This document shows positions 24,228 through 33,557 of a stretch of 64,000 nt of DNA, piece by piece. The position numbers and the translations under genes were made by a program. Each line of letters begins with the position of its first letter. The first letter of the stretch is position 1. Source of the DNA: CAVYBY01 sp963766935 (GTDB lineage Bacteria > Actinomycetota > UBA4738 > HRBIN12); NCBI GenBank assembly GCA_963766935.1, contig CAVYBY010000008.1, positions 124,001-188,000 of the forward strand, read 5' to 3'. The notes below the pieces were generated by a model that worked only from the letters and a program-made list of their open reading frames with translations, ran no database searches and had not been told where the DNA came from.

Positions 24228-26225
24228 ATGGCATCTCTGACCCACCGGGGCCGGCGCGCGGCGCAGATCGGCGTGCTCGTCGTGGTTTCCTGTCTCGCGG
24301 CAAGCGGAATCGCCGACGCGGGAGCGACTCCGGATAGCCGGTTCCAGGGCCGGTTGCGCATCGTCCATGCCGATGCCCCGTTCGGAAGCGAGACCACCTA
24401 CTGGTTGGAATCGGCTGGGACGACCCGTCAGCTCAGTCTCGACGAAGCGGATGCTCCTGGGCCGAACACTCGGGTCGAGGTGGCCGGAGTCCGCGACGGA
24501 GCGACGATCGACGTCGACAGCATCGAGGAAACCGGGCCTCCCCCGTCTCCGGGTCCGAGCGGGAACCAGCGCATCCTCATCATGCTCGCCGGCTACTCCC
24601 CACAGGACGCCGTCACCTCCACCTCGGCGGAGCAACAGATCGGGCAGGTGGACTCCGACTGGTATCGAGGCACGTCGTATGGGGCGGCCTGGCTGACGGC
24701 GACGGCGACGCCGTGGATGACGATCCCGGATCGAAGCGTCGGAGGAACGACCTGCAAGATCTACGGCATCTTCTCCGACGCCGAGGCGGCGGCCGTCGCG
24801 CTCGGCTTCAACCCGTCCGCCTACGACCGCGAGATGGTCTACGTCCCGCACGGCTCACCGGGCTGCACCCAGTGGGCGGGACAGGCAGAGGTCGGCGGGC
24901 GTCGCAGCTGGATCTACGGCTACATGGACACCCGCGTCACCGTTCACGAGCTCGGTCACAACCTCGGCCTTTGGCATTCCCACTCGTTGACGTGCCACAA
25001 CGGCTCCGGGGCCAACGTCACGTACGGCTCGACCTGCGATCCGATCGACGAGTACGGCGATCCTTTCGATGCGATGGGCAACTGCTGCTTCTCGACGCCC
25101 GGTCAGTTCAGCGCGCTGCAGAAGGACAATCTCGGATGGATGTCGCAACGGGTTCAGGACATCAGCGCTGCCGGTTCGACGACGGTGACGCTCACCCCGC
25201 TCGAAGGGTCATCGGTGGGAGTCCAGGGGCTGCGGGTGCAATCGGGATCGACCGTGTACTGGCTCGATCTTCGGCAGCCGCTCGGTGAGGATGCGTATCT
25301 CTCCTCGCATCCGGGAGCAACGCAGGGCGTCGAGATCCACATCGCGGACGCGCAGAACGGCACCGATCTCCTCGATTCGAGCCCGAACGGGGACTTCTTC
25401 ACCGAGGTCCTGCCCTTCGGGGCATCCTGGACGACCCCGGAGGGCGTGCGAATTACGGTCGGCTCCCTCAACGCATCCGGCGTACCCGTCACGGTCGTCA
25501 TTCCCGGGCCTCAGGGATGCACGATCTTCGGCACCGGCGGCGACGACATCATCTCCGGCACCGCCGGCAACGACGTGATCTGCGCCGGCGGCGGAAACGA
25601 CAAGATCTTCGCGACCACGGGCAACGACGTCGTCAACGGCGGCACCGGGGTCGACCTGGTGACCTTCGTCAACGCCACGGCTGCCGTTCGGGTCAATCTG
25701 CTCGCGGGCACCGCAACCGGTTGGGGAACCGATCAGCTCGCCGGCATCGAGAACGTGACGGGCTCTCCGTTCGCCGACGACATCAAGGGCAACGCGTTGC
25801 CGAACATCCTTGCCGGCTGGAAGGGCAACGACAAGGTTGCGGGGAACGGCGGAGACGACACGCTGCAGGGAGGTCCCGGGAACGACACCCTCATGGCGCC
25901 CTCCGGCAATGTGCTCGTCGACGGCCAGACCGGGCAGGACACCGTCAGCTTCGTGGGTTCCAAGCGGGCGGTCGTGGTCAATCTCGGCGCGGGGACGGCC
26001 TCGGGTCCGGGTCTCATGACCATCCTCCACACGGAGCGGGTCATCGGGTCGAAGTTCGCCGACCGGATCAAGGGCGCCCCCGGTCCCAACACGCTGAACG
26101 GCGAAGGCGGCAACGACAAGATCAACTCCGTCGACGGAACCAAGGGGAACGACTCCATCGACGGAGGGGCAGGGAGGGACACCTGCACCGGGGACGCGTC
26201 GGACAAGAAGACGCACTGCCCCTAG
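24228..26225 (+). CDS. Secreted metzincin metalloprotease (M6/M11-like) with RTX repeats
   Basis: 665 residues from the ATG at 24228, preceded by a GGGGG ribosome site. Signal peptide: AAQIGVLVVVSCLAASGIADAG. The catalytic domain has the metzincin zinc site HELGHNLGLWH near residue 240 and a Met-turn-like FDAMGN. It is Cys-rich around the site, like gametolysin-type M11 enzymes. A beta domain follows. From about residue 430, calcium-binding GGxGxD-type repeats appear (GGDDIISG, GGGNDKIFA, GGPGNDTL, GEGGNDKI). It ends in a Cys pair (RDTCTGD, THCP). The expected role is an exported, calcium-stabilised protease. Alternative ATG at 24189 lacks a ribosome site. Confidence 0.9.
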   Translation: MASLTHRGRRAAQIGVLVVVSCLAASGIADAGATPDSRFQGRLRIVHADAPFGSETTYWLESAGTTRQLSLDEADAPGPNTRVEVAGVRDGATIDVDSIEETGPPPSPGPSGNQRILIMLAGYSPQDAVTSTSAEQQIGQVDSDWYRGTSYGAAWLTATATPWMTIPDRSVGGTTCKIYGIFSDAEAAAVALGFNPSAYDREMVYVPHGSPGCTQWAGQAEVGGRRSWIYGYMDTRVTVHELGHNLGLWHSHSLTCHNGSGANVTYGSTCDPIDEYGDPFDAMGNCCFSTPGQFSALQKDNLGWMSQRVQDISAAGSTTVTLTPLEGSSVGVQGLRVQSGSTVYWLDLRQPLGEDAYLSSHPGATQGVEIHIADAQNGTDLLDSSPNGDFFTEVLPFGASWTTPEGVRITVGSLNASGVPVTVVIPGPQGCTIFGTGGDDIISGTAGNDVICAGGGNDKIFATTGNDVVNGGTGVDLVTFVNATAAVRVNLLAGTATGWGTDQLAGIENVTGSPFADDIKGNALPNILAGWKGNDKVAGNGGDDTLQGGPGNDTLMAPSGNVLVDGQTGQDTVSFVGSKRAVVVNLGAGTASGPGLMTILHTERVIGSKFADRIKGAPGPNTLNGEGGNDKINSVDGTKGNDSIDGGAGRDTCTGDASDKKTHCP

Positions 26226-26238
26226 CCTCTTCTGATCG

Positions 26239-26264
26239 CCGGCCCGATGAGTCCGGCGGGCCGG
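26239..26264 (+). terminator. Hairpin after the RTX protease gene
   Basis: CCGGCCCG pairs with CGGGCCGG across a 10-base loop, 14 bases after the stop codon, followed shortly by TTT. It is a plausible intrinsic terminator with a weak U tract. Confidence 0.5.
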
Positions 26265-26323
26265 ACGTTTCACCTCGGAGAACTGCAGGTGAACGATCGG
26301 ATCGAGAAACAGGAGGGTGCACC

Positions 26324-26560
26324 ATGGACTTCAAGCTGGAGCTCGTGCTGATCCCCGCGTCGGACGTGGACCGGGCCAAGACCTTCGGCCGCGGCGTGAG
26401 GTCGGCGACATCCGGCACATGACGCCCAGGGATGGCAGCCGGGCGTGGATCCGCAGAAACCGACTACCCTCGTTCGCCGACAAGCCCCTTCCGCCGACGC
26501 TCTAGCCGGCCGGGCCGGTCCTGCTGGAAGTCCTGGCCGAACGGGGTCGGATGGCCCGTG
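26324..26560 (+). pseudogene. Glyoxalase/VOC-family protein remnant
   Basis: MDFKLELVLIPASDVDRAKTF is the standard VOC N-terminus. After residue 21 the usual middle of about 60 residues is missing. The text resumes with pieces recognisable from the family C-terminus in shifting frames: DIRHMTPRDGSR, GVDPQ, DYPSFAD-like and VLLEVLAERG. The combination of an internal deletion and several indels marks it as broken. The stretch to the DoxX gene at 26642 otherwise holds only that gene's leader. Confidence 0.6.
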
Positions 26561-26641
26561 TCGTCGGCCTTCAGGGGCCGCAAGCTCGGGGCAGGAAGCA
26601 ACCCACAACGAACGCTCCTTGAGAAGGAGGAGGCGGGGAAC

Positions 26642-27268
26642 ATGGATATGACGGTCAAGACCCCACTCGAGATGCCGGAGATGGAGCGGCTGGAGCCGAT
26701 CCACACGAAGGGCCTGCAGCGGGTGTTCGCACTTCTGCGAGTCGCAATGGGCTGGACTTTTCTTTGGGCGTTCCTGGACAAGGCGTTCGCCCTCGGATTC
26801 TCCACCGGTCGCGTGCTCAACGACGCCGGACAGACCGTGAAGATCGACTTCTTCGGAGATGCCGCCTGGATTCACGGCGCATCCCCAACGGCGGGAGTGC
26901 TCGGCTTTGCAATGAAGGGGCCGTTCGTGCACTTCTACCAGACGATCACCGGCTACCAGATGACGGCGGCCGGGCCGACGTCGGCCGCATGGATCGACTG
27001 GATCTACATGTTGTCGATGCTGCTGATCGGCGGCGCGCTGATCCTGGGGATCGGCGTTCGGCTCGCGAGCCTCGGAGGCATCGTCTGGATGGCGATCTTC
27101 TTCACGGCTACGGCAATCTGGCCCGAGCACAACAACTTCGTCGACGAGCACGTGGTCAACATGCTGGTCCTGACGGGGCTGTTCCTGGCCAACGCAGGCA
27201 GGTACTACGGGTTCGGGAAGGTGTGGCAGCGGACCCGCGTGGTCCAGAAGTACCCGATCCTCGGCTGA
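26642..27268 (+). CDS. DoxX-like membrane protein
   Basis: 208 residues. A strong AAGGAGGAGG ribosome site precedes the ATG. Four hydrophobic segments (FALLRVAMGWTFLWAF, IDWIYMLSMLLIGGALILGIG, LGGIVWMAIFFTATAIW, VNMLVLTGLFLANAG) match the DoxX/thiosulfate:quinone oxidoreductase-like family. The amphipathic insert with HFYQTITGYQ lies outside the membrane. Members often act in membrane redox balance. The gene is flanked by a VOC remnant and a terminator-like hairpin. Confidence 0.82.
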   Translation: MDMTVKTPLEMPEMERLEPIHTKGLQRVFALLRVAMGWTFLWAFLDKAFALGFSTGRVLNDAGQTVKIDFFGDAAWIHGASPTAGVLGFAMKGPFVHFYQTITGYQMTAAGPTSAAWIDWIYMLSMLLIGGALILGIGVRLASLGGIVWMAIFFTATAIWPEHNNFVDEHVVNMLVLTGLFLANAGRYYGFGKVWQRTRVVQKYPILG

Positions 27269-27292
27269 ACACCCGAGTGCACCGGCGAGACA

Positions 27293-27318
27293 GGGGGGTC
27301 CCCGACCGGGGGCCCTCC
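27293..27318 (+). terminator. Hairpin after the DoxX gene
   Basis: GGGGGGTCCCC and GGGGGCCCTCC form an 11-bp stem (including G-T pairs) around a GACC loop, 25 bases after the stop. There is no T run, so terminator function is uncertain. Confidence 0.4.
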
Positions 27319-27339
27319 GTCGTTGAGCCGGACTCGTGG

Positions 27340-27369
27340 TTGCCCCGACGACCAGCTTCCTCCTAGGCT
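27340..27369 (+). promoter_or_regulatory. Promoter of the SnoaL-like gene
   Basis: TTGCCC (27340-27345) and TAGGCT (27364-27369) are separated by 18 bases. The start codon at 27428 has an AAGGGG ribosome site, so here a normal leader of about 50 bases is expected. Confidence 0.45.
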
Positions 27370-27427
27370 TCGCGTCGAAGCAATCGAGCACGAGTATCGG
27401 TGCGCCAACCGAAAGGGGATCTCAGCC

Positions 27428-27868
27428 ATGGCGAACGCGGAAGAGCTCGCTCGGCGGTACTTCAGCGCCGTCGAAGCGGGCGACGTGGGTGCGGCGTTGG
27501 CAACGCTCGCCGACGACGTCGAGTTCTGGACGCCGGGCGGTGGATTCCGCGGGAAGGACCAAGCGCGCGGCTTCGTCGAGGGCTATGCGGAGGGATTCCC
27601 GGGGGCCCGGTTCGAGATCGACTCCGTGGTCGCATCCGAAGAGCGGGTCGCGTTCGAGGGAACGTATGTCGGCACCAACGAGGGGCCGATGCGCACTCCC
27701 GATGGGACGGAGATGCCACCCACGGGGCGAGCGGTGAACATCCCCTTCGTGACCATCTTTACAAGTAACGGCGAGGCGCTCACGTCGCACCACGCCTACT
27801 GGGATCAGATGAGCTTCATGTCTCAGCTGGGGCTCATGCCCAGCGGAACAGCCAGCGGAACAGACTGA
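27428..27868 (+). CDS. SnoaL/NTF2-like protein
   Basis: 146 residues with the SnoaL plan: N-terminal helices (ANAEELARRYFSAVEAGDVGAALATLADDVEFW), then a curved sheet (FEIDSVVASEERVAFEGTYVG; VNIPFVTIFTSNGEALTSHHAYWD). The conserved DDVEF and the C-terminal HHAYWDQM are typical of ester-cyclase-like members. The function is unknown. AAGGGGATCTCAGCC precedes the ATG. It is convergent with the hydrolase gene, with 30 bases between stops. Confidence 0.82.
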   Translation: MANAEELARRYFSAVEAGDVGAALATLADDVEFWTPGGGFRGKDQARGFVEGYAEGFPGARFEIDSVVASEERVAFEGTYVGTNEGPMRTPDGTEMPPTGRAVNIPFVTIFTSNGEALTSHHAYWDQMSFMSQLGLMPSGTASGTD

Positions 27869-27898
27869 ACTGGCGCGCCGGGAGGGGAACACCGGACG

Positions 27899-28804
27899 TC
27901 ACGCCAGGTTCTTCACAAGGAAGTCGCGCTGGGCCTGGCTGGCTTGGTCGAAGAGTTCGCTCGGGTGCCACAGCAGTCCGAAATGCCCGCCATCGATCTC
28001 GATCAGCTCCTTCGGCCCCGGGACAGCCTCGTAGACGGCACGCGCGACTCCCGGATTCGCGCCGGGCATCTCGTCCTGCGGCGCGATCATCATGAGGAGC
28101 GGGCGCTGGAGATGCGGGGAGGCGATGCCGGCATGGAACGGGGCCGGTGTTGCCGGAATGACTCGGGTCGCCCGGTTCTCCCATCCCGAGCCGTGGCGTC
28201 CGCCGTGCTCGATGAACCAGCGGAAGGCCTGGATCGGCGTGAGCAGCGAGGGCGTGTTGAGCTGGTCGGCCGAAACCACCGGCATGGGGCCATCGGCCGT
28301 TCCCCCCGTCCCCCCGCCGATCTCCCCATGAAGGAGCGTGTCGCGCAGAGCCGCGAACACCGAGCCGTCGGGGTCCGGAGGTGGAAAGGCCGGGCCGCAC
28401 GCAGGGACCTGGGCGACGACGGCAGCCACGCGCTCGTCGACCGCCCCCACGACCAGGACTTCCGCCGCGCTGTAGCTGTCACCCCAGATCGCGATCGCGC
28501 CGCTATCGATGCCGGCGAGAGATCCGACGAACGTGATCGCGTCGCGATAGCCGCGTGCCTGAACCCAGGGGTTGATCTCCTGACGCGGCTCGCCATCGCT
28601 GGTGCCGAAGTTGCGATGGTCGTACAGGAAGGCCGCGAGCCCGGCTTCCTGAAAGACCTCCGCGTAGCGGTCGGTCACCATCGGTATCGTCGCGGAGGTG
28701 CCGTGCGTCATGACGACGACCGGAGCGGGCCTCGCTCCGGGCGGGCGATACAGTCGCCCGCGCAACAACGCCCCTGCCGACGGGAACTCCTGAACCTCGA
28801 ACAT
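27899..28804 (-). CDS. Alpha/beta hydrolase
   Basis: 301 residues. The oxyanion region is MTHGTSATIP, the nucleophile elbow IWGDSYSAAE (Ser), the acid APQDEMPG (Asp) and the histidine IDGGHFGLLW. The YDHRNFGTSDGEPRQEI strand is common in dienelactone-hydrolase and X-Pro-type esterases. A GAGGAG ribosome site precedes the ATG. It lies 47 bases downstream of the flavin monooxygenase gene and is probably co-transcribed, which suggests a shared oxidative breakdown pathway (a monooxygenase making an ester that the hydrolase cuts). That link is an inference. Confidence 0.88.
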   Translation of the reverse strand: MFEVQEFPSAGALLRGRLYRPPGARPAPVVVMTHGTSATIPMVTDRYAEVFQEAGLAAFLYDHRNFGTSDGEPRQEINPWVQARGYRDAITFVGSLAGIDSGAIAIWGDSYSAAEVLVVGAVDERVAAVVAQVPACGPAFPPPDPDGSVFAALRDTLLHGEIGGGTGGTADGPMPVVSADQLNTPSLLTPIQAFRWFIEHGGRHGSGWENRATRVIPATPAPFHAGIASPHLQRPLLMMIAPQDEMPGANPGVARAVYEAVPGPKELIEIDGGHFGLLWHPSELFDQASQAQRDFLVKNLA

Positions 28805-28851
28805 CGGCCACTCCTCGAACGGCTCCCTTCGCCGGCGCCGTTCTCGCTCGA

Positions 28852-30072
28852 TCAGCCCAGGTGCTCGCCCACGGCGTCGGCCACGATCGCGGCGTCCTCG
28901 CCGACACCGCACAGCAGAGACGACTTCCGTTTGCGCAGGAAATGCACCCCCGCGAAGAACAGCCCGGGCGCCACCGAGCTGGCACCGTCGCGCTGGACCG
29001 GGAAGCCCATCTCGTCGAAGCCTCCGGGCAGATCGATCCAGTCGGCGTAGTTCGAGCGGAACCCGCCGGCGAAGATCACGGCACCCAGCCTCGCGGTCGC
29101 GATCGCGTCCGGCGCCCGCGCCTCGAACGGCTCGGGGTCGGGCAGGCCGGGGTCCTCGATGTCCCGCACAGCGCACAGCTCCTCGATCATCCGGCGGATA
29201 TCCAAGTAGCGCTCGTCCGACCAGGCCACGCTGGCGGCCAGGTCGTCCTCGAACCGGATGTTGGCGCCCTCGCATCCCGCGAACCGCCCGACGAGCGTGA
29301 CCCCCTTCGCGCGGAGCGATCGAACATGCAGGTCGTGGCCGCCGGCCACCCCGCTCGCCGTGACGTTGGCAGCGAGCCGAGCCGCGGGAGACGGGAGCGC
29401 ATCGACGGCCTGGTCGAAGAAGCCCGTCTCGAGCACCCACCACACCACGTCATGCCCGCCGACGTTCCGCGGCGCCCACGCCGCTCGCCCGCACGAGAGG
29501 ATCACCTCGCGCCCGCCGTCGATCAGCTCCTCGGCGATCTGGCAGCCCGACTGCCCGTTCCCGACGACGAGCACCGCGCCCTCTGGCAGGGAAGACGGAT
29601 CACGGTAGTCGCGGGTGTCGATGGCGAGGAGGCCGGCGGGGAGCCCGTCGGCCCCCGGCGGGCGGAACGCTCGCTGGAAGGCGCCGGTGCAGACCACGAC
29701 CGTCCTGGCCGCGATCGGCCCGTCGGTCGTCTCCAGCCGGAAGCCGCCCTCGGCGGGTCGCAGCTCGCTGACACCGACACCTTCGCGAACCGGGCTCTCG
29801 GCGCCATGCGCGTACCGATCGAGGTAGTCGACGATGCCCTCGCGGTTCATGAATCCATCGGGATCGTCGCCGTCGTAGGAATGACCCGGCAGCACCAAGC
29901 TCCAGTTCGGAGTGTTGATACAGAACCCGTCCCAGAGCCCGCGCCACATGCTTCCCACGCGGTCGCGCTCCAGGATCATGTGCTCGACGCCGACGCGAGC
30001 AAGCTCGTGGCCGGTGGCGAGCCCGGCTTGGCCACCCCCGATCACCAGGGCGTCGGTGCGGTCGATGGGCAT
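28852..30072 (-). CDS. Flavin-containing monooxygenase-like NAD(P)/FAD oxidoreductase
   Basis: 406 residues. The FAD loop VIGGGQAGLATGHEL is at residues 10-24 and the NADPH loop VVGNGQSGCQIAEEL near 165-180. The middle block WDGFCINTPNWSLVLPG is characteristic of the class B monooxygenase relatives that act on amines, sulfides or ketones. The C-terminal GLFFAGVHFLRKRKSSLL is also typical. The substrate is unknown. It precedes an esterase-like hydrolase on the same strand. Confidence 0.88.
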   Translation of the reverse strand: MPIDRTDALVIGGGQAGLATGHELARVGVEHMILERDRVGSMWRGLWDGFCINTPNWSLVLPGHSYDGDDPDGFMNREGIVDYLDRYAHGAESPVREGVGVSELRPAEGGFRLETTDGPIAARTVVVCTGAFQRAFRPPGADGLPAGLLAIDTRDYRDPSSLPEGAVLVVGNGQSGCQIAEELIDGGREVILSCGRAAWAPRNVGGHDVVWWVLETGFFDQAVDALPSPAARLAANVTASGVAGGHDLHVRSLRAKGVTLVGRFAGCEGANIRFEDDLAASVAWSDERYLDIRRMIEELCAVRDIEDPGLPDPEPFEARAPDAIATARLGAVIFAGGFRSNYADWIDLPGGFDEMGFPVQRDGASSVAPGLFFAGVHFLRKRKSSLLCGVGEDAAIVADAVGEHLG

Positions 30073-30121
30073 GGACTCAGTGTGTCAGGCGACCATGCAC
30101 CCGGCGAAACGAACCAACTGG

Positions 30122-30194
30122 CGCGCCGGGAGGGAGTCGAACCCCCAACCTTCTGATCCGTAGTCAGATGCTCTATCCATTGAGCTACCGGCGC
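30122..30194 (-). tRNA. tRNA-Arg (anticodon ACG)
   Basis: 73 nt. The acceptor pairs GCGCCGG (30194-30188) with CCGGCGC (30129-30123). The D arm is TAGCTCAATGGATAGAGCA, the anticodon loop CTACGGA gives ACG, and the T arm is GGGGGTTCGACTCCCTC. A34 of this tRNA is the substrate of the TadA encoded at 15827. Confidence 0.96.
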
Positions 30195-30229
30195 TCGGGG
30201 TCAGTCTAGCGAACCCCCCTGTCCCGGCC

Positions 30230-30853
30230 TTAGGCGGGGAGGACACCCTCTGCCAGAAGCTGCTTCCTGAGGCCGGCAGCGTCGGTGAACAACGAAGCAT
30301 TGAAACCGACGCCCTGTGCCGCATCGACGTTGTTCTGGCGGTCGTCGACATACAGACAGGCGCCCGGATCGAGCTCGAACCGTTCGATAAGGATCCGGAA
30401 GAGCCTCGGATCGGGCTTGGCCACTCGTTCCACTCCCGAGACCACGATCCCTGCGAATCGCTCGAGGGCGGGGAACGATTCAAGCGCCAGATGGAATGTC
30501 TCGGTCGAGAAGTTCGTGATCGAGTAGAGCGGCACGCCGGCGTCGAGCAGCTCATCCACCAGTCCGTGCATCCCCTCGATCAGGCCGGCGATCATCTCCG
30601 GCCACCGGATCCGATACGCCTCGATCAGATCCGCCTGCGAGGGATGCAGCGGCACGAGCTGCGCGATCGCGTCGGCGAACGACACCCCGACGTCCGTCTG
30701 CGCGTTCCACTCGGGTGTGCAGACGGTGGAAAGAAACTCTTCCATCCCCGCTGGGTCACCGAGGAAGAGCTTTCGAAAGAGGTGCCTCGGATCCCAGTCG
30801 AGCAGGACGCCCCCGATGTCGAGCACGACCGCAGGCGTCGGTGCGTCCCTCAT
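30230..30853 (-). CDS. HAD-superfamily hydrolase
   Basis: 207 residues from the ATG at 30853. Motif I is VVLDIGGVLLDW (nucleophile Asp), motif II ITNFS, motif III Lys in GVERVAKPDPRLF, and motif IV VDDRQNNVDAA. The second Asp of motif I is replaced by Gly, as in many epoxide-hydrolase-N-type or haloacid-dehalogenase-like members. A CATAGT box 7 bases upstream favours this start over the GTG at 30886. The substrate is unknown. Confidence 0.87.
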   Translation of the reverse strand: MRDAPTPAVVLDIGGVLLDWDPRHLFRKLFLGDPAGMEEFLSTVCTPEWNAQTDVGVSFADAIAQLVPLHPSQADLIEAYRIRWPEMIAGLIEGMHGLVDELLDAGVPLYSITNFSTETFHLALESFPALERFAGIVVSGVERVAKPDPRLFRILIERFELDPGACLYVDDRQNNVDAAQGVGFNASLFTDAAGLRKQLLAEGVLPA

Positions 30854-30886
30854 GCGACCCACTATGGCAACACCGTCCGCGAGCAC

Positions 30887-30916
30887 TTGACCCGCCCCCG
30901 TTCGACTCGCTAGCCT
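30887..30916 (+). promoter_or_regulatory. Promoter of the delta-60 repeat protein gene
   Basis: TTGACC (30887-30892) and TAGCCT (30911-30916) are separated by 18 bases, close to sigma-70 consensus. The ATG at 30941 follows a GGGGAGGGG ribosome site. Confidence 0.55.
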
Positions 30917-30940
30917 CAGCCGCTCCGCCGGGGAGGGGCA

Positions 30941-32197
30941 ATGGCCCTACAGCGTCATATCTATCGGATTGCCGTGCTCGCGCTCGCGGGCTTCCTTCTC
31001 GTGCCAGCGTTCCCAGTGAGCGCCGCGGCCGGCGACCTCGATTCCAGCTTCGGCCAAGGCGGCGTCGCGACCCTGCCGGGCAAAGGACAGGCCCGCGCGA
31101 TCACGATCGACCGGCAAGGACGGATCCTGATCGCCTGGGTGGATCCCACCGCGTCCGATCCGACTACCTCCGTGACTCGCCTGAAAGCGGACGGCACGCC
31201 CGATACGGCGTTTGGTAACGGCGGCACCTCGACCATCGGTCTCGGCGGCGTGCTCGAAGACCCGACCGACGTACTCGTCATGCCGAACGACAGGATCGTG
31301 ATCGTCGGGTCGGTCGCCGATTCCGCGGGCTCGCGACAGGACCTCGCGCTCGCCCGGCTGCTGACCGGAGGAACGCTCGACACGAGCTTCGACGGCGACG
31401 GCCGCGCGCGCATCATCGGCACGCAGTCGACGCAAGCCCGCGACGCCATCCCCGACTCGTCCGGCCGCGTGCTGATCGTGACCACCCGCACGCCGGCCAA
31501 GAAGCGGCCGACCGTCACGCGGATCATGCCCGAGTCCACGTTCGATCCGAACTTCGGCACCGACGGGACCGCCACCATCAAGGGGCTGAACGCGCTCAGC
31601 TCGGTCACGCAGGCAGCCGACGGCACGATCACCGCGCTCGGCCACGACAACGCGTGCGCATGCGATCTGCTGCTGCGGCTGACCTCGAGCGGGCAACGCG
31701 TGACGTCATTCGGATCCGGCGGCTTGCTGAAGCTTCCGAACCCGCCCGGCTCGACCGCGGCATCGTTCTCGGCCATCGCGATGTCGGGCAGCAAACTGGT
31801 CGTCGCCGGATCCGCGCTGGTGTCCGGCTCGCGCCGGTTCATCGTCGAGCGCTTGTTCATGGCGGGCGTCGCAGACTCCTCGTTCGACGGAGACGGGATC
31901 GCGATCAGCGCGGCGATCGGCACCGACGCCGCCGCGAACTCGCTGGCCGTCACCGGCAGCGGCAAGCTCTTCGTCTCCGGCAGCGCCGCGAAGGCGTTCG
32001 TCACGGCGGAGCTCAAGGCGAACGGCAAGCCCGTCAAGGGGTTCGGGCAATCCGGGCTGGCCAGGACCACCGTCGCCCCGGGATTGGACGTCGCGCCGGC
32101 GTCCGTTCTCGACGAGAACGGACGGCTGCTGGTCTGCGGCGCCGCGGGCGACTCGACCCATCCGGATCACCCGGTCGTCATCAGGTACCTGACATGA
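30941..32197 (+). CDS. Secreted delta-60 repeat (beta-propeller-like) protein
   Basis: 418 residues. Signal peptide: IYRIAVLALAGFLLVPAFPVSAAAG. The body is a series of about 60-residue units marked by LDSSFGQGG, PDTAFGNGG, LDTSFDGDG, FDPNFGTDG, VTSFGSGG and ADSSFDGDG, the delta-60 pattern. These proteins are usually extracellular and of unknown role. No anchor or sorting signal is visible. Confidence 0.87.
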   Translation: MALQRHIYRIAVLALAGFLLVPAFPVSAAAGDLDSSFGQGGVATLPGKGQARAITIDRQGRILIAWVDPTASDPTTSVTRLKADGTPDTAFGNGGTSTIGLGGVLEDPTDVLVMPNDRIVIVGSVADSAGSRQDLALARLLTGGTLDTSFDGDGRARIIGTQSTQARDAIPDSSGRVLIVTTRTPAKKRPTVTRIMPESTFDPNFGTDGTATIKGLNALSSVTQAADGTITALGHDNACACDLLLRLTSSGQRVTSFGSGGLLKLPNPPGSTAASFSAIAMSGSKLVVAGSALVSGSRRFIVERLFMAGVADSSFDGDGIAISAAIGTDAAANSLAVTGSGKLFVSGSAAKAFVTAELKANGKPVKGFGQSGLARTTVAPGLDVAPASVLDENGRLLVCGAAGDSTHPDHPVVIRYLT

Positions 32198-32297
32198 GCG
32201 ATCGCGCCCGAGGCGGGCCCTCGGAGCCTCTCCACGGTATACAGGTTTCGCAGAGGCGCATACGATCCGCGCGTGAGAGGGCAACCGGGGTGCCCAG

Positions 32298-33557
32298 ATG
32301 AAGCCGACCGATAAGCTCGCATTCGGAACGGGGCGGGCGAAGTATCCGCCGCTTCCGTTCTTTGACGCCAAGCTCCTGCTCTCGAAGCCCTGGGTGCAGG
32401 ATTGCCTCATCGCGGCCGCGCTCACCGCCACGTCCCTCGTCGGCGCAGCCACGCACTTGCGGGTGGATCTGCCGGAGGGCGGGGGCGACGTCAATCTGCG
32501 GAGCCTCGATGTGCTCGGGGTCGCACTGCTCCTGCTCCAGACGGCAACCCTCGCCTGGAGGCGCCGCGCACCGGCGCTGGTCTTGATGGTGGTGACGGCC
32601 TCGATCTTCCTGTACTCAACCCTGGGTTATTTCCGCTCGTTTGCCTCGTTCGGCTTCCTGATCGCGTTGTACACGATTGCCGCCCACCGCAACCGGCGGT
32701 TGTCCGTCCCCGCGGGCATCGGGGGCGCCCTCATCGTCTTGCTGATCCTTGTGATCGGGCGTGAGCCGATCGAGCCCGACACCATCATCGCCGAGTTCCT
32801 GATCGTCGGCGCCGCGTGGTTCATCGGAGACGGATTTCGGATCCGGCGAGGTCAGTTCGAACAACTCGCCGATCGTGCCGCGCGGCTCGAGCAGGCTGGT
32901 GAGGAGATCGCGCGGCATGCGGTGGTGGAGGAGCGCCGGGTCATCGCCCGTGAGCTCCACGATGTGGTCGCGCACAACGTCAGCGTTATCGTCGCCCAGG
33001 CAGGAGCGGCGCAACAGATTCGCGCGACCGCCCCCGAGGAGGCCTTCGGAGCCCTGGGCGCCATCGAACGCACGGGGCGCGAGGCGCTGGTCGAGATGCG
33101 ACGTCTCATGGGGTTCCTCCGCACGGAGTCGGAGCAAACAGCGATGCTCGCGCCGCAGCCGGGTCTTCAGAACCTCAGCGTCCTCGTCGATCAGGTCCGG
33201 GACGCCGGCCTCTCCACGGTGCTCACGATCGAAGGGATTCCCCGGCCCGTGCCCCCGGGTCTTGATCTCTCGGCCTTCCGGATCGTTCAGGAGGCCCTCA
33301 CCAACATCCTCAAGCATGCCAGTGCGGCCCAAGCCGAAGTGGCCGTGCAGTTTGAAGAATCCCGCCTTGTCCTCGTGATCGACGACAACGGCTGCGGCGC
33401 GCGCGAGCGGGACGCCGACGCCTCGCGACCGAAGTACGGGCACCTCGGCATGCGCGAACGCATCGGCCTCTTCGGCGGCGAGCTTCACGTGGGGGCGAGG
33501 CCGGGCGGGGGCTACCGAGTCAAGGCGTCGCTTCCACTGGACTCGGATCCCTCGTGA
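32298..33557 (+). CDS. NarL-type sensor histidine kinase
   Basis: 419 residues. Four or five membrane helices occupy about residues 30-170 (DCLIAAALTATSLVGAA, LGVALLLLQTATLAW, LIVLLILVIG). A coiled segment leads to the HisKA_3 phospho-acceptor region VIARELHDVVAHNVSVIVAQ (His near residue 219). The ATP-binding domain shows FRIVQEALTNILKHA (N box), VIDDNGCG and GHLGMRERIGLFGGEL. It overlaps the response regulator gene by 4 bases, so they are a pair. The sensed signal is unknown. The RND pump genes lie just downstream and may be targets. Confidence 0.93.
   Translation: MKPTDKLAFGTGRAKYPPLPFFDAKLLLSKPWVQDCLIAAALTATSLVGAATHLRVDLPEGGGDVNLRSLDVLGVALLLLQTATLAWRRRAPALVLMVVTASIFLYSTLGYFRSFASFGFLIALYTIAAHRNRRLSVPAGIGGALIVLLILVIGREPIEPDTIIAEFLIVGAAWFIGDGFRIRRGQFEQLADRAARLEQAGEEIARHAVVEERRVIARELHDVVAHNVSVIVAQAGAAQQIRATAPEEAFGALGAIERTGREALVEMRRLMGFLRTESEQTAMLAPQPGLQNLSVLVDQVRDAGLSTVLTIEGIPRPVPPGLDLSAFRIVQEALTNILKHASAAQAEVAVQFEESRLVLVIDDNGCGARERDADASRPKYGHLGMRERIGLFGGELHVGARPGGGYRVKASLPLDSDPS

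Noticed and set aside
3333..30194. tRNA genes as attachment sites of an integrated element
   Set aside because: No integrase, transposase or duplicated tRNA 3' end was seen near any of the three tRNAs.
32221..32266. TATACA and TACGAT boxes upstream of the histidine kinase as a promoter
   Set aside because: Two overlapping readings are possible and neither has a convincing -35, so no feature was called.
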